A DNA stretch of 64,000 bases from Diplolepis rosae (lineage: Eukaryota; Arthropoda; Insecta; Hymenoptera; Diplolepididae), in NCBI GenBank assembly GCA_030998225.1, contig JAPYXD010000680.1:3534001-3598000 (forward strand). The letters are read 5' to 3'. Below, in pieces: positions 34,390 to 46,423 of this stretch. Position 1 is the first letter of the stretch. Each line of letters opens with the position of its first letter. Made by a program: the position numbers and the translations under genes. The notes beneath the pieces are model-generated. The model was given only the letters and a program-made list of their open reading frames with translations. It searched no databases and had not been told where the DNA came from.

Positions 34390-35190
34390 ACATAAAAAGT
34401 GGTCTGAACTTTACATCTGACTAGGCTACCCTTATGGATTTTGAGCCGTTGAATCCGAATCCAGTCTCAGAATTTACCCTAGATTCCACAATTTTCCCCT
34501 AGCCCAGGGAAAAAGTGTGAAATCTTGGAAGTTTCAGGCTCTGTTAAAGTAATATTTATTCCCGGGAAAGTTAATAAAACAATGTGGTTTCTACGTATTT
34601 CGAGTCACTAAGTTCGAATCCGACATTAGAATTTTTCTACAGTACCTCAAAATTCCCCCAGCCTAGGGGAAAAAGTGTATAACTTAGAAAAACTTAACTT
34701 TTCGCGGAGGTTTTATTTTTGCACGAAAAAGCTGATATCCTTTCGTATTTTGAGTTACTGAATTTATATCTGACAAGAATTTTTCTAAAGTACCTCAGAA
34801 TTCCCCTAGCCTAGGGGAAAAAATGTATAACTGAGCAAAAATTGAGGTTTCACGGAGATTTTATTTTTGCACGAAAAAGCTGATATATTTCCGTATTTTT
34901 ATTCATATCTGATATTAGAATCTTTCTAGAGTATCTCAGAATCCCCCTAGCCTATGGGGGAAAGTAAATAACTTAGCAAAATTTGAGGTTTCACGGAGGT
35001 TTCGAATAAAAATAATTAAAATAAAACCTCCATGAAACCTCAACTTTTACTAAGTTATACACTTTTCGCCCTAGGCTAGGGCAATTCTGAGGTACTTTAG
35101 AAAAATTCTTATTTCAGAAATAAATTCAGCAACTCAAAATTCGAAAGGATATCAGCTTTTTCGTGCAAAAATAGAACCCCTACAAATTAA
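34390..35190. repeat. Tandem array of about 145-bp units with an inverted last unit
   Basis: CCCCTAGCCTAGGGGAAAAA-type cores occur at about 34495, 34655, 34803 and 34945 in one orientation. A copy in reverse (TTTTCGCCCTAGGCTAGGGC) is at about 35065-35085. Shared flanks include GCACGAAAAAGCTGATAT and GAGGTTTCACGGAG. The core itself is palindromic. Confidence 0.75.
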
Positions 35191-35389
35191 GTAATAATTC
35201 TTTTAGTAAAAAAATGACCCCCGATTTTGCAGATTTTTAAAAATATGTTTAAATGTTGCTCAAGGTGAATTTCAGTAAAAATTACTTATTTCTCATCAAT
35301 TTGAGTTTATATGGTCCTTAATTTATACTGGTACGTATTACTTGTGACTTTTAAGATACTAAATATATTGAAATACAATTTTTTTTATT

Positions 35390-35950
35390 CCTATGAAAAA
35401 ATAGTTGAAACCAAAGTTGTAGATCTTATTAAAACAAATAATTTTGATTTCTAACATTTTTCCCGTATCTCGTTTATTTTGGCGGGAAAATGAAATTTTT
35501 TTATTTCTATAAAATCGTTTTTGATAGATAAAAGAAAATATATAACACGTATGGAAAAATAATCAGTAACAAATTTGTAGATATTTAATAAAAGAATAAT
35601 TTTGCTTCTCATCTTTTTTCCGCATCTCGTTTATTTTGGCGGGAAAATGAAGTGTTTTATTTCTATAAAATCGTTTTTGATAGATAAAAGAAAATATATA
35701 ACACCTATGGAAAAATAATCAGTAAAAAATTTGTAAATATTTTATAAACGAATAATTTTGCTTCTTAACTTTTTTTCCGCACCTCGTATATTTTGGCGGG
35801 AAAATGAAATTTTTTATTTCTACAAAATCGTTTTTGATGTATAAAAGTAAAAATATAACTCCTATGATAAAAATAGTCAACAGAAAATTTGTAGATCTTT
35901 TTGAAATTAATAATTTAGTACCTCAACATTTTTTTTCTATACCCCATACA
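35390..35950 (+). repeat. Three to four tandem 157-bp monomers
   Basis: CGTATCTCG/CGCATCTCG/CGCACCTCG at 35464, 35621 and 35778, spaced by exactly 157. Each is followed by a TTATTTTGGCGGGAAAATGA-like segment. It is the same monomer family as 11.5 kb (inverted) and 47.8 kb. Confidence 0.8.
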
Positions 35951-37059
35951 CCCTCATGAAAATCATTTGTTCTCATGCAAAAGGTTTCAAAAGCTCGAGA
36001 CTCTGGGAGAATTTGAAAAGTCATTTTCCACATAAAACCAATACCTTCTCATATGATGAGAATCTAATAGTCAAAATGAGAATCACCCTAGTATTCACAG
36101 AACTGAAAATCAGTCCGCCAAATGATATGATTTGTTTACTGCTTTTTTTCTCACGCTTGCGCAGCAACAAAAGTTGCAGGTTTTTGAAGTTTTGAAGAAA
36201 TCGATAGTGTTTGGTAAAGAGAAATACAATGGTGTGACAATCTTAGTTTTCTAGACATTATTTGCCAACATAGTCAACTGAAGAGTGCAACTCGGCAGTC
36301 AAGTGCAATTTGAAAGAATACAGGCGTCAGGTAGGTGAGGGGCCTAGATCTAGATAAAGATTCCTAGTGCGCCTAGAGCCTAAGGCGGAAAAGGAAAGAG
36401 AAGAAGAATCGATAGTGCGACAAAAGGAAGGAGACAGGCGTGACTACAGGTTACAGACTGAGAAGATCCCTGTTATTTGACGTAATGATCCCTTCGGAAT
36501 GCGACGTGCACTTCTGACCGTATATTCTTACCAAGACTCCCTCCCATTCCTCCGTTCTCTCCATTTTCGCCTCACTATACTTCTTTTTTCATTACCCTTT
36601 ACATTACATCCTGTCGTATTTTCATCCCCGGATGCATACAAGTCAGGAAGAGTTACTCGTGTGACTCTATACTTCGTTCAACTCCCTGAGTAAAAGAAAC
36701 TAAACCAACGAACCATACCAGTCGTTGCCATATTGGTAGTAATTTTTCCAAGGAACTAATCTGCAATTCTTTACTTGGGGGTCAACGTATCTATCTCATA
36801 TCCTGTTATTTCTTTTGCAGGCAGAAAAAAGATTGGTTCAATTTACAGAAAGTTCGGCACTTATTTTGGGATCACTTCCGAAATATGCATCTCCGAATAA
36901 TTTGAAAATGACAACACTCACCTATTTTGGGGCGCTGATTACGAATATGATGAAAATACCCACAAATTTGATTTTCAAGGTCGAAACTAAAGAAAAATGT
37001 TTTTGAGAAGTTTTTTTCATTTTATGGCGATAAATATTGATCTAGGAAAAAAATATTTC
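35951..37059. other. Intergenic, unique-looking in part
   Basis: 36290-36720 has mixed composition. The open frame at 36499-36693 is Leu/Phe-rich but shows no recognisable domain or clear signal peptide. Confidence 0.35.
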
Positions 37060-37600
37060 TCACAAAAGTTGTAGCGGATAAAAAGATCTATCTTTAATGT
37101 TCCAAGCATTTTTGCCCTAAAACCATTATTTTCCGAGAAAAATGAGATTTAAAAAAAAACAGCCATACCTCATTAAGGGTGCAGTTCCAAATAGGTGAAC
37201 CTTCCGATTTCCACCAAACTCCCCACATTCAAGTATTTTTACGCACTGATTAGCCGAGTCGGTGTCGTTTTGCGTGCGGAAAGTTGATTTTCCCGTACTA
37301 GTGCGGTAAAATTTTAAGTTAGATTTAATGTTACCGCACTAGTGCGGAAAAATCAATTTTCCGCACGCAAAACGATAACGACAAGGCTAAATTTCGGTGT
37401 ACGGCGGACAAAAAGTACATTATCTGTTTAATTCCATTTAATGGGGGATGATTTGAATTGAGAAAAACTCCCCATCGTGTGCCTGTGTGTTTGATTTCAC
37501 TTAATCTTATTTTTCTCGAAAAATAATGGTTTTAGGGCAAAAAGGTGTGGAATATTAAAGATAGATCTTTTCATTCACTACAACTTTTATAGAAACTAAT
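37060..37600. mobile_element. Inverted-repeat element with a nested foldback
   Basis: GCCCTAAAACCATTATTTTC (about 37113-37132) recurs inverted at about 37520-37540, and the arms extend outward through AGATCTATCTTTAATGTTCC and its partner. The centre carries a GTGCGGAAAG foldback. Outer ends are not sharp. Confidence 0.6.
37248..37415. mobile_element. Short-form GTGCGGAAAGTTGATTTT foldback
   Basis: GAGTCGGTGTCGTTTTGCGT is followed by GTGCGGAAAGTTGATTTT, and both recur inverted, ending in CGGTGTACGGCGGACAAAAA. It lacks the TATATTTCGTATCAA extension of the longer copies. Confidence 0.7.
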
Positions 37601-38384
37601 TTTTCATAAACAAATTCCTGAATTTTATAATAATTGTTTCATTTCAATAATTGGAAACGCTGAAGTTGTATGAAATCTCTTTACTGAAAAACGATCCGTG
37701 ATTTATTAGAATTCCATCATTTCTTAAAATTTGGCTCGAAGCAATAACAGAATAAGTTCAGGCACAAATAAAATTTATTAATAAAATTATTTTTCGGTGT
37801 TTCAAATTTTTTATCTTGCAAAACAATCTTGCCTCTTTTTTAAACTTCATCATCTCATGAAATATGAGGATTTCGACAAAACTTCAAACAAAAAATATTG
37901 GTTTTTTCATGAAGAATCTAAAAAAATCTATTTTACATCCATAAAGAAATTTTTCATCAAAAAATTGTTCATACTCGAGATAGAATCACTCAATTTTCAC
38001 CAATTGTGAATTTTGCATCTCTATTTTTTCATGAAGGATTATAAATTTTATAAATTTATAAATCTTTTTTTCCACAGAAAGATTTTAAAATTCTTTAAAT
38101 ATTATAAATTATGTATAAAATGTAAAAATGTTAATTATTTGCAAGTCATAAAATTTTGCAAATTGTGCGCCGCATGATTTATAAAAATATCCGCTCGGTA
38201 ATAAATATTTGAATAATAATAAGAACATGAAAATGCGATGGAAAGTTCCGAAATTTGTTTCCGAACTAATCCAAAAAACTTGTTACATATCGTTTGATAC
38301 AAATCGGTTAAAAATCAAACCAACTAAATCTAATTCTATCCGAATGAATCAGAATGAATCCGAACTCAGGTTGATCTAAAGCAG
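37601..38384. other. Intergenic, AT-rich
   Basis: Contains CCACAGAAAGATTTTAAA near 38070, a fragment of the SINE tail seen at 41.8 and 47.76 kb, and AATCCGA words near 38350. Confidence 0.4.
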
Positions 38385-38700
38385 ATTTCAAGGTCATGTA
38401 TCAATCGAACCACGTGACGAAATTATACATTTATTCTTTCATGTAAGATAAGTCTTTTAATTTATTGTCTTTTCTTACGTCTCTTAACTTATTTGAGTAA
38501 AAATTTTGAAAAAAATTCGAAAACTTATCGACCATTATAGTTAACTGTACAATTTTTTGCAAAATTTTTCCTTAAACGAATTCGACAGACGTTTTTTATC
38601 GTTTTCTATTGTATTTTCCAAATTTCCAGGAAGACATTTTGTAAAGTAGAAAATTTATCTCACACGAACTTTTACAGGAATTTCCTAATATCCAGTTTCT
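38385..38700. repeat. CACGTGAC-end repeat, longest copy
   Basis: AAGGTCATGTATCAATCGAA then CCACGTGAC starts the copy. 38560-38690 is the complement of 15400-15560, so the element is internally symmetric and here reaches close to its far end (CACGAACTTTTACAGGAATT), without the expected closing CACGTGAC. Confidence 0.5.
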
Positions 38701-38755
38701 TAAATATGAAATTTAAAGAAACTATTTTAGTGTGAACATATTTTTAATAAATCCA

Positions 38756-39028
38756 CTCTTTAAATATGAATCAGTCAAAATCTACTGATTATCAGTGAAA
38801 TTTGACTGATTCAAATAGCTAAATAGAGGTTACTGTAAATCAGTCAAATTCCACTGATTGCTTCAGTGAAAATTAACTGATTCAACAGTGAAAATATTTT
38901 TTCCACTGATTCAATTAGTGATAATCAACTGATTTAACAGTGAAATATATTTTTTAACTGGTGAATCAGTGAAAAGGCAAATCACTGATTCAATCAGTAA
39001 AAATTTGACTGATTCAGATTTAGAGAGC
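38756..39028. mobile_element. MITE with AATCAGT words, diverged ends
   Basis: It aligns throughout with the MITE at 42240-42490 (AATCAGTCAAAATCTACTG, AATAGCTAAATAGAGGTTAC). The left tip is CTCTTTAAATAT and the right tip GATTTAGAGAG. Confidence 0.75.
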
Positions 39029-40150
39029 ATTGACCCACATTACAATAATCACACCTTTCAACAATTTTTAACCTTTTTAACTGCAATGAGGCAATGTTAA
39101 ACCTTATTAAGACTATCTTTTAATCATCCTTATGCGCATAGAGCGAGAATTCACAACATTTTTCAAATAAAAGAAGCTGTGAAAGCAAAGAAAAATAATG
39201 AGATAAAAGCGCTATAATGCATGTCACGTTTTATGAAAGTCTTTCAATCACGCCAAGTACTTCCGCATCTTCCGCCAACCTACGTATCTCCATATATACG
39301 TATATTCCTCATGAAACGGATTTTCAATAGCGAGTATATACATCTGTGACCGAATACAAAGCCGTGTGCATATGTAAAGGTGCGATCAGAACCATCTGCT
39401 ACAGTGCTGATAGTTCTGGTACAAGCTACTATTATCGAACAAGAGACATGGCAAAAAAGCCATTTCAAAAAAGATAATATAAAGTGAAAGAAAAAATTCC
39501 CAGCTACTCCTTATATATTTTTGCACACGAAAAACTTGCCCTCGTTTCTTTTAATTTCTAAGTAGACTGTCACTTTAAATTTATGATAATGAGCATCTCA
39601 AAACCATAAACGGTTGGAAAATTATGAAATACTTTTAGGAGGAGGGAAAAATAAAAATTTTATTCTGCTTTAGGTAAAAGCGTCACGTGAATCAAGAAGA
39701 AAGTTTTAAAAAATAAAAAAAATTAAAAGCTTGTGAATGATTTGAAATTTGATTTAAAACTCTAATCAGAAGATAAGATATTTGGCATAAATAATCTTGA
39801 CTGAAAATATTAGTTGCAGTTGTGAAAAATTCGCCCCAAAATTGTCAGGACTTAAGATTCTTTCTCGGAGGTTTACTAAAATCATTCACTTTTAAGGGAT
39901 ATTCTTTAAGTTTTTCCAATTAATTGCCAAACGTTTAATTCTAAGCCAAATTCCCCTGTAATTAAATGTAGAATCTGAATTTCAGAAAACCTTCCTCCCC
40001 CAAAATTAAATTACCAGACATTTTAGGAAACTTTCTTAAACGCTGAATAGAAATAAATTTTTCCCATAGAAAAATTTAATAATTACTAATGAATTGAAGT
40101 TTCTCGAAATTTTTTCTAATCTAGTGAAGATATTCTAATAATTTTTTTTA
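39029..40150. other. Intergenic, nothing recognised
   Basis: 39240-39480 has mixed composition and an unrecognised minus-strand frame. Confidence 0.4.
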
Positions 40151-40153
40151 AAC

Positions 40154-40614
40154 ACATACAAAAAATCAAAAAAAAGTTTTATTTAAATTCAAGAAATCGT
40201 TTTTCAACTCCATTTCTTCAATCTAAAGTAAAAACATCTTTAGGACAAATATAAATTTATTCGATTTTAAGAAATCACCTTTTTAGCCTTTTTTAAATGA
40301 AAGAAATAATTTTTTTAACATTATTTATTTGAATTGAAAAAATATTTATTTGATTCAAATACAATACCAGCAAAAACTTGAGAAATAATTTATTTAACGT
40401 TATTACCTTGAACGAAGACAATTTTTTATTTAGATTAAAGAAAATATTTCTGTTAATCACATCACACATGTACTTATGCGACTGTGCACACATTCATTTC
40501 TTAAATTCAATGGAAAAAAAAAAATCAAAAAATTTTCTTTGACCGTATAGCAATGCACAAATTTGTTTGATTCAAAGAAATTTTCTTTTAATCAAAGAAA
40601 CTTTTTTCTGGGTG
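40154..40614. mobile_element. Probable word-iterated MITE, TTCAAAGAAA words
   Basis: The right end TTTTTTCTGGGTG is followed by TA, as in the CACNGAGAAAAA class. The interior repeats AATTCAAGAAAT / AATCAAAGAAA words. The left end (CACATACAAAAAATC) is diverged and uncertain. Confidence 0.45.
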
Positions 40615-40701
40615 TAGTAAGGATTAAACTATTCATTGAAGATACAAAAAGAACATAAAAGATTGAAAAATATTAGACACGGATTTTCTCAAAAATTTTA
40701 A

Positions 40702-41042
40702 GGGCATGTGATACTTGAGAAAATTAAAAATTTCATGTGAACAATTTGGTCCAGTTTCTACATCTTTGTATCCAAAATAAATAAAATTTCGTTTCCAAAA
40801 TTTGGGAAATAAAAACGGACATAGATAGACTACTTCTGGTTTCAAAAATAAAAAAAAGTCCAATATCACAAAATATATCAAAAAAATTTTTTCCATGATC
40901 AAAACCAAAAGTCTATAGTCCATTTTCATCTTCCCTGTCATTTCCAAAATTTTGGAAACAAAATTTTACCTATTTTTTGGGTACAAGCATGAAGAAACCT
41001 AAAATCAATCAAATTTGCTAATTTACTAAATATCACATGCCC
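40702..41042. mobile_element. 341-bp TTAA MITE, GGGCATGTGATACTT family
   Basis: TTAA at 40698-40701 and 41043-41046; ends GGGCATGTGATACTTGAG and GGGCATGTGATATTTAG (complement). Longer than the 12486 copy by central sequence. The minus-strand open frame across it is incidental. Confidence 0.85.
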
Positions 41043-41046
41043 TTAA

Positions 41047-41828
41047 TTCGAATAATTTTGAAATATCTGAAGTTCAATGAATTTTTATTTGTGAAAAATA
41101 ACCGTAAATAGCAATTGAAACTCAACTTCTTAAAATTAATTTTTTATCGTTTATGGCTATAGGCAATACTAAAGCCCTCTTTGTTCGTAGCAACTTTTAT
41201 TTCGATAAAAAGAACATCTGCGGAAACACCGCTCGCGAAGCGATTCAGCTTCCGCGACGGTTTGACCGCACAACGTACCGCTGAGAATCCTAAATCAGGT
41301 GAGCGCGCGAATGTTACGTGACTGCAATGTAGAAAGTCTGTTTTACACAGACCACCGGTTTTCTACAAATAATGAACCACGAGCTTCAACAACGCTAACC
41401 GCGAGTGCATGTTGATTGAATTGCATCTGAATAAGAATTATGTTTACAGAGAGAAGTAATCAATTATTCTGAGGGTAAAATTTCGATAATTATTTTATAT
41501 TTTATAACATCCACGGAAGGCGATTCAAAAATTATGTACGAACATTTTTTAAGGCTTTTGATCCACCAAAATTGACCAAGTTCATATACACTGTTAGCAA
41601 TTTCTACCGTAATTCCCCGAAACACGTGACTGGAGTTTTATTCACTTACATATAACTGAAAATTTTGTTACAGTTTCGTAATTTTATGATAAATTTTATA
41701 AAAAATCTGTTAAATTTTGGTAGTTTTAAGATACATTTTATAAAAATTTCATATAATTCTGTAAATTTTTCGCAATTTCAAGATACCTTTACTCATAAAT
41801 ATCATAAATATCGCAATAATATTCTTTT
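41047..41828. other. Intergenic, nothing recognised
   Basis: A mixed-composition patch at 41215-41400 (CGGTTTGACCGCACAACGTA) is unrecognised. Confidence 0.4.
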
Positions 41829-41992
41829 TTAATTTGAAATCTTTCTGTGGAAAAAAAGACGGTTTCGACTGCGCTGGGATTCGATCCCAGGTCTTTCGAT
41901 CATCGAAAGAAGAATTTTGATCATCGAAAGACCTGGGCTCGAATCCCAGCGCAGTCGAAAGCGTATTTTTTCCATAGAAAAATTTCAAATTC
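41829..41992. repeat. Head-to-head dimer of a tRNA-derived SINE
   Basis: Two inverted copies share GAAATCTTTCTGTGGAAAAA, CGACTGCGCTGGGATTCGAT and GACCTGGGCTCGAATCCCAG, meeting at AAGAATTTTG (about 41909-41918). The GGGCTCGAATCCC stem-loop is a B-box/T-arm. The acceptor and D arms of a real tRNA are absent. Confidence 0.65.
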
Positions 41993-42239
41993 TTAAATTT
42001 AGATTTATAATTTGAATTTAATTTGCAATTATTTGCGATATAAGAGTTTGAAATTGTCTACGAGGACACCTGTCGGCAACGTATCCTATCTGATACGCGA
42101 CTAGTGATTCTCCGATAATGTATAGGCAGTGGCAGAAATTTAAAACTCAAATAATTATTTTGAAATTGTTTAAAAACATTGTAAATACAAATATATAAAT
42201 AAATTTACAAAAATACATTTTTATGATTCTCTAAACTTA

Positions 42240-42490
42240 CTCTCTAAATCTAAATCAGTCAAAATCTACTGATTATCATTGAAATTTGACTGATTCAAAT
42301 AGCTAAAAAGAGGTTACTGTAAATCAGTCAAATTTCACTGATTACTTCAGTGGAAATCAACTGATTTAACAGTGAAAAATACTTTTTTCACTGATTCAAT
42401 CAGTGAAAAATATTTTTGCACTGATGAATCAGTGAAAAAGCAAATTACTGATTCAATCAGTGAAAATTCGACTGATTCAGATTTAGAGAG
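42240..42490. mobile_element. 251-bp TA-flanked MITE, CTCTCTAAATCT ends, AATCAGT words
   Basis: TA at 42238-42239 and 42491-42492; inverted ends CTCTCTAAATCTAAATCAGT and CTCTCTAAATCTGAATCAGT (complement). The interior is an alternation of ACTGATT and AATCAGT words. Paralogue at 38756. Confidence 0.85.
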
Positions 42491-42732
42491 TAGTGTTAGA
42501 AAATTCTACCATAATTTCCCGAAATTCGTAACGAAAGTTTTATTTAGTTACAATTTCGTAAAACTTGGATAGAATTTTAAAAAAAATCAATTACCTTTTT
42601 GGTAAATTTAAGAAACAATTTTTCTAATTTTCAGCTAGAAAGTCTTGAATATTCCGATACCTTTGTCTGGAAATTCTGAAACTTGTAACAGGAAAATTTT
42701 TACGTTCTGGGTGATTGAGAGTTTTTTATTTA

Positions 42733-42920
42733 TCTAAATTTAACATATATTTCAGTACAATTTACTGCTTTTTTGTAAGCATAAGAGATGTAACGATAAA
42801 TATTACTTATTTTGTAAATTTTATAGATTTTTATGATATATTCATCGAGAAATGAGTTATGTTTATAGAAAAGCGGTAAATTGTACTAAAATATCGGTCA
42901 AGTTTACAAAAATTTTATGA
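42733..42920. repeat. Inverted repeat related to the 52.67-kb MITE
   Basis: AAATTTAACATATATTTCAG and its inverted counterpart (about 42885-42905). The same phrase is in the left arm of 52671-52947. Confidence 0.5.
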
Positions 42921-44420
42921 TTTTACTATTTGCAGTTATAGATTTAGTGAATATAAGAGATCTTTTTTCTCCACGCACCTACTTTCCCATGACAGGCATA
43001 GTGAGATTTTCCCACAAATCACAACTAAGATTTCTCATGATTTAATACTATGACGACAGTTAATTTCATAACATTTTGGATGTGAATGTAATTTTCTTAA
43101 AACTACTTCGACTTTGAAGAATACATTCTCACTACGACACTCACACTTCGTGCTCGATATTGAGGTTTAACAAATTATAACTAATTTTTCAAAAGTATAT
43201 TGAAAAGAATAACCAAAATGTTCCAGATTCATTTTGTAGAATTTTATGAGGAGAATAACTTTTCCTGTTAATATTCTTTCGCAATGCGTATATTTAAGCT
43301 GAAAAGAGGCAATTTTCAAAATGTTTATAGCATTTTTGAAATTGAAATGAAAATTACGCGTCATGTTTGTTAAAAATGTCTGATTTTAGTACGGGCCATA
43401 GCCAAAACTATACAAATTAGGAATTTCTTTTACTCTGTGATATTCTGACTATAAAAAAGGCAAAAACAAATTTTCTGCAATTTAAGATGTTTACTTTAAT
43501 AAGTAAAAATTTTGGATTCAAAGTATTTTTTTTCCTACACAATAAAAAAGTTAATTCCACCAGAATGCCCCCTTAAGTATAATTTTAGGAACTTAGTAGA
43601 ATGCAAATGTCAGTTTTTCCAAGTTCTGCACCTGGAATTTCTCAAGATTCGTTTAAAAAAAATGTGCAATTTACAAAATCGGATAAAAAGCATAACATAA
43701 ATATTATCTTCAAAACTCCACACTTTTTCAGTTTTTAAATATTTATTTTCCCAATTTTAATTTTTCATATAAAATTCAAAGAATGATTGTAAATTACAAA
43801 AAAAATTAAACTCCATTATTCAATGGATGATAAACTAAAGCGTAAAAAGCTTTTTGAAATAAAAATAAAATAAAATGTAAAGCAGAGTTGAAAAAATCAT
43901 AAAGTTAAGAGTTAAAAAAAAGTTGACTAGTGATCTTTGATATAAAAATGTAGTTATTTATTATTGAATATTCGACACATTAAATGAATAAAATTTTTTC
44001 TCAAATGGTAAACATTCAATTCAATAATGGAATACACATAAAGTATTTATCTCTGTATAGAAATTAAGGACATGTTTCAAAGCAAAGTTCTATAAGTGCG
44101 AGATTGCAAGATTCGGTCTTTCTCCTGTCTGCATTCAGATGTAACTGACAATAAGTATGAAACTAACTAGAAACTCCAGCGTCTATCGATCCCACCTGCA
44201 TAAATGAAGATAATTGAGGCTCGACTCTAGCAATGTGAAGCTTCAAGTTGCGTCCTTTGACTTCTACAGAGAATACTCAGCATCGATCCGGGTGCTAAAG
44301 TAAAGCCACAAAATGCACAAACATAACAGAATCCGTTCAATAACTTTAACCTACATACATGGAGAAAAATAGATAATCACCGATAGTATTTAGATATCAC
44401 AGTTGAATGTATTTCATAAT
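42921..44420. other. Intergenic, nothing defined
   Basis: Mostly AT-rich. CCACCAGAATGCCCCC-TTAA at about 43558-43577 looks like the right end of a further TTAA element whose left end is not found. 44040-44320 is mixed composition, unrecognised. Confidence 0.35.
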
Positions 44421-44924
44421 CCCTGGCGAAAGTATTGGATAGGAATTCATTCCGATTCATTCCGATATCCGTATCCGAGCCAATGGGAATCATTCCGAAA
44501 AACGTTTTGTAACTCGTTTGATGAAAAACGGTAAAAAATCAATCCGGCCTAATCCGAATTAATTCGAGGCAACAATCCGAATGAATCCGAACCAATCCGA
44601 AACCAAGTTTTCAATCCGAATCAATCCGAGCTCGGATTGATCCAAACCGAATTTTCAATTAAAATTAATCCGAATCATTCTGACCTCGGATTAATTCGGA
44701 TTGAAAACTTGGTTTCGGATTGGTTCGAATTCATTCGGATTGTTGCTTCGGATTAATTCGGATCAAGTCGGATCGATTTTTTACCTTTTCTCATCAAACG
44801 AGCTGCAAAACGTTTTTCGGATTGGTTCGGGATGATTCATATTGGCTCGGATACAGATATCGGAATGAATCGGAATATTTCTGATTGCCTTGGAATGAAT
44901 TCCTATCCGATACTTTCGCCCGGG
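44421..44924. mobile_element. 504-bp AATCCGA-word palindromic foldback
   Basis: Ends CCCTGGCGAAAGTATTGGAT and (complement of right) CCCGGGCGAAAGTATCGGAT. Almost the whole length is two arms meeting near 44670, with many AATCCGA/TCGGATT words. A truncated copy lies at 6378-6695. Confidence 0.8.
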
Positions 44925-44963
44925 TGTTTCCTGCCTTTTTATATCTATAATATGTTTCCTTAA

Positions 44964-45827
44964 GAGGTTAGACCACTGTGGAATTTTGAAAAAATTATTT
45001 TTTTATTGGCTTCAAAAACCCTTTGAAGCCTTTAGAATAAGGGACAAAAAGCTCCCTTTATGAGACAGGAATGGCAGATTAAGGGTAAGAAGCTTAAATA
45101 AATTTTTCCAGTGAAAAAGCTAATACTAAAACATTGAACGCGTTTTTCTAAAAAAATATGTTTTTTGTCCGCTGTACACCGAAAGTTAGCCTTGTCGTGC
45201 GGAAAGTTGATTTTCCCATACTAGTGCGGGAAAATTAACTTTTTGCGCGCAAAACGACTGGCTCTTGCGTTAAAATACGCCTTTCCGCGCTTGATACGAA
45301 ATATACTATTTTAAAACGTTGTACACGATATCTCGAGATCTAATTAACGAATCGACTTGAAATTTGGTACAATTATTCTAAGGACTAGTGTCTTTCGGTT
45401 GACGGACGATTTTGTCAATATTATGTTTTGTTTAATAATTATTAATAATAATAACATGTGATTTGGGCCCAAAAATTGCAGTAAAAAATTCAGGAATTTT
45501 TTTTGTTGCCAAAAATGAAAAAAAAAAATTTTCCGTCAAACAAAAGCCAATACAATATAGATAATGAGCATATTTTTTATTTTTGTTTCAGACGACTGGT
45601 TTTCGAGAAATCACGTACACCATCCGACCATGCGTGAAAATCATAGGGATTCACGAAGCGGTTTAACTCGACGAGTTTTATATTTTTTTGGACAACAAAA
45701 TTTTGACACGTTCTTCAATGTGTATTGAAGATAGTAAAAAAAGTTATTGGTGTTTCATAAATATTTAGTTAGAAATTAATTCCTGAAAATTACCTTGAAA
45801 AAACGTTCGTCACAGTGGTCTAACCCC
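44964..45827. mobile_element. 864-bp TTAA element with a nested foldback
   Basis: TTAA at 44960-44963 and 45828-45831; inverted ends GAGGTTAGACCACTGTG and GGGGTTAGACCACTGTG. The core shares AACGCGTTTTTCT and TTTGTTTCAGACGACTGG with the elements at 29693 and 28201. Non-coding. Confidence 0.85.
45164..45312. mobile_element. GTGCGGAAAG foldback nested in a TTAA element
   Basis: TTGTCCGCTGTACACCGAAA to TCGTATCAA-type right end (complement). It interrupts the core that is continuous in the 29693 element (between CGCGTTTTTCT and ACGATTTCTC). Confidence 0.65.
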
Positions 45828-45831
45828 TTAA

Positions 45832-46006
45832 TCATTTATTCCTAATGGAAATGAGTTGACCCAATGCCAATACAAAAATATTATGACAACTTAGAAATAT
45901 TATTAAATTTCATGTGAATTCGTATGTGAAATTTAATATCTCTGTATATTATTTGTCAAACAATACACTGGTGTATTATATTTAATATACTGGGATATCA
46001 AATTTA
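45832..46006. repeat. Two interspersed repeat fragments
   Basis: 45832-45890 matches 21345-21420 inverted (GACCCAATGCCAATACAAAA), and 45929-46006 matches 19673-19765 inverted (AATACACTGGTGTATTATAT). Confidence 0.55.
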
Positions 46007-46421
46007 ATTATACCAAAATGAACAATTCACATAATTTGGTTTTACGAAATTGTAAAGTTATTTTTGCAGTGAATCTAGGATGTGAGTAATAAAGTAGATT
46101 ATTTTCTTTCACATAGGTCCAATTTGAATTTGAATTATTTAAGACATCCAAGTATTAAAAAGTTATTTTCTGACATAATTAACAAAAAATGGAGTAATAT
46201 TGATTTGAAATATTATCAATTAGTTTTAATGATTTACAAGTTATCAAAGAATTTAAATACATGCATAACATAATAATATTATAAATGATTTTTAATAAAT
46301 GTTTATTTTATTTTATCAATTTATATTTCTTGTATTTATAATAATTTCTTTAAATAAATAAATAATATTCATATTCTGGACTTGTATTGACCCTTAATTT
46401 ATAATTGAAGATGTATGTTGA
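46007..46421. other. Intergenic, AT-rich
   Basis: Nothing recognised. The frame at 46082-46273 is AT-driven. Confidence 0.4.
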
Positions 46422-46423
46422 TA

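Noticed and set aside
41880..41960. Possible tRNA gene
   Set aside because: A good T-arm/B-box but no D-arm, anticodon stem or acceptor stem, and it is duplicated in inverted orientation with a repeat tail. Called a SINE instead.
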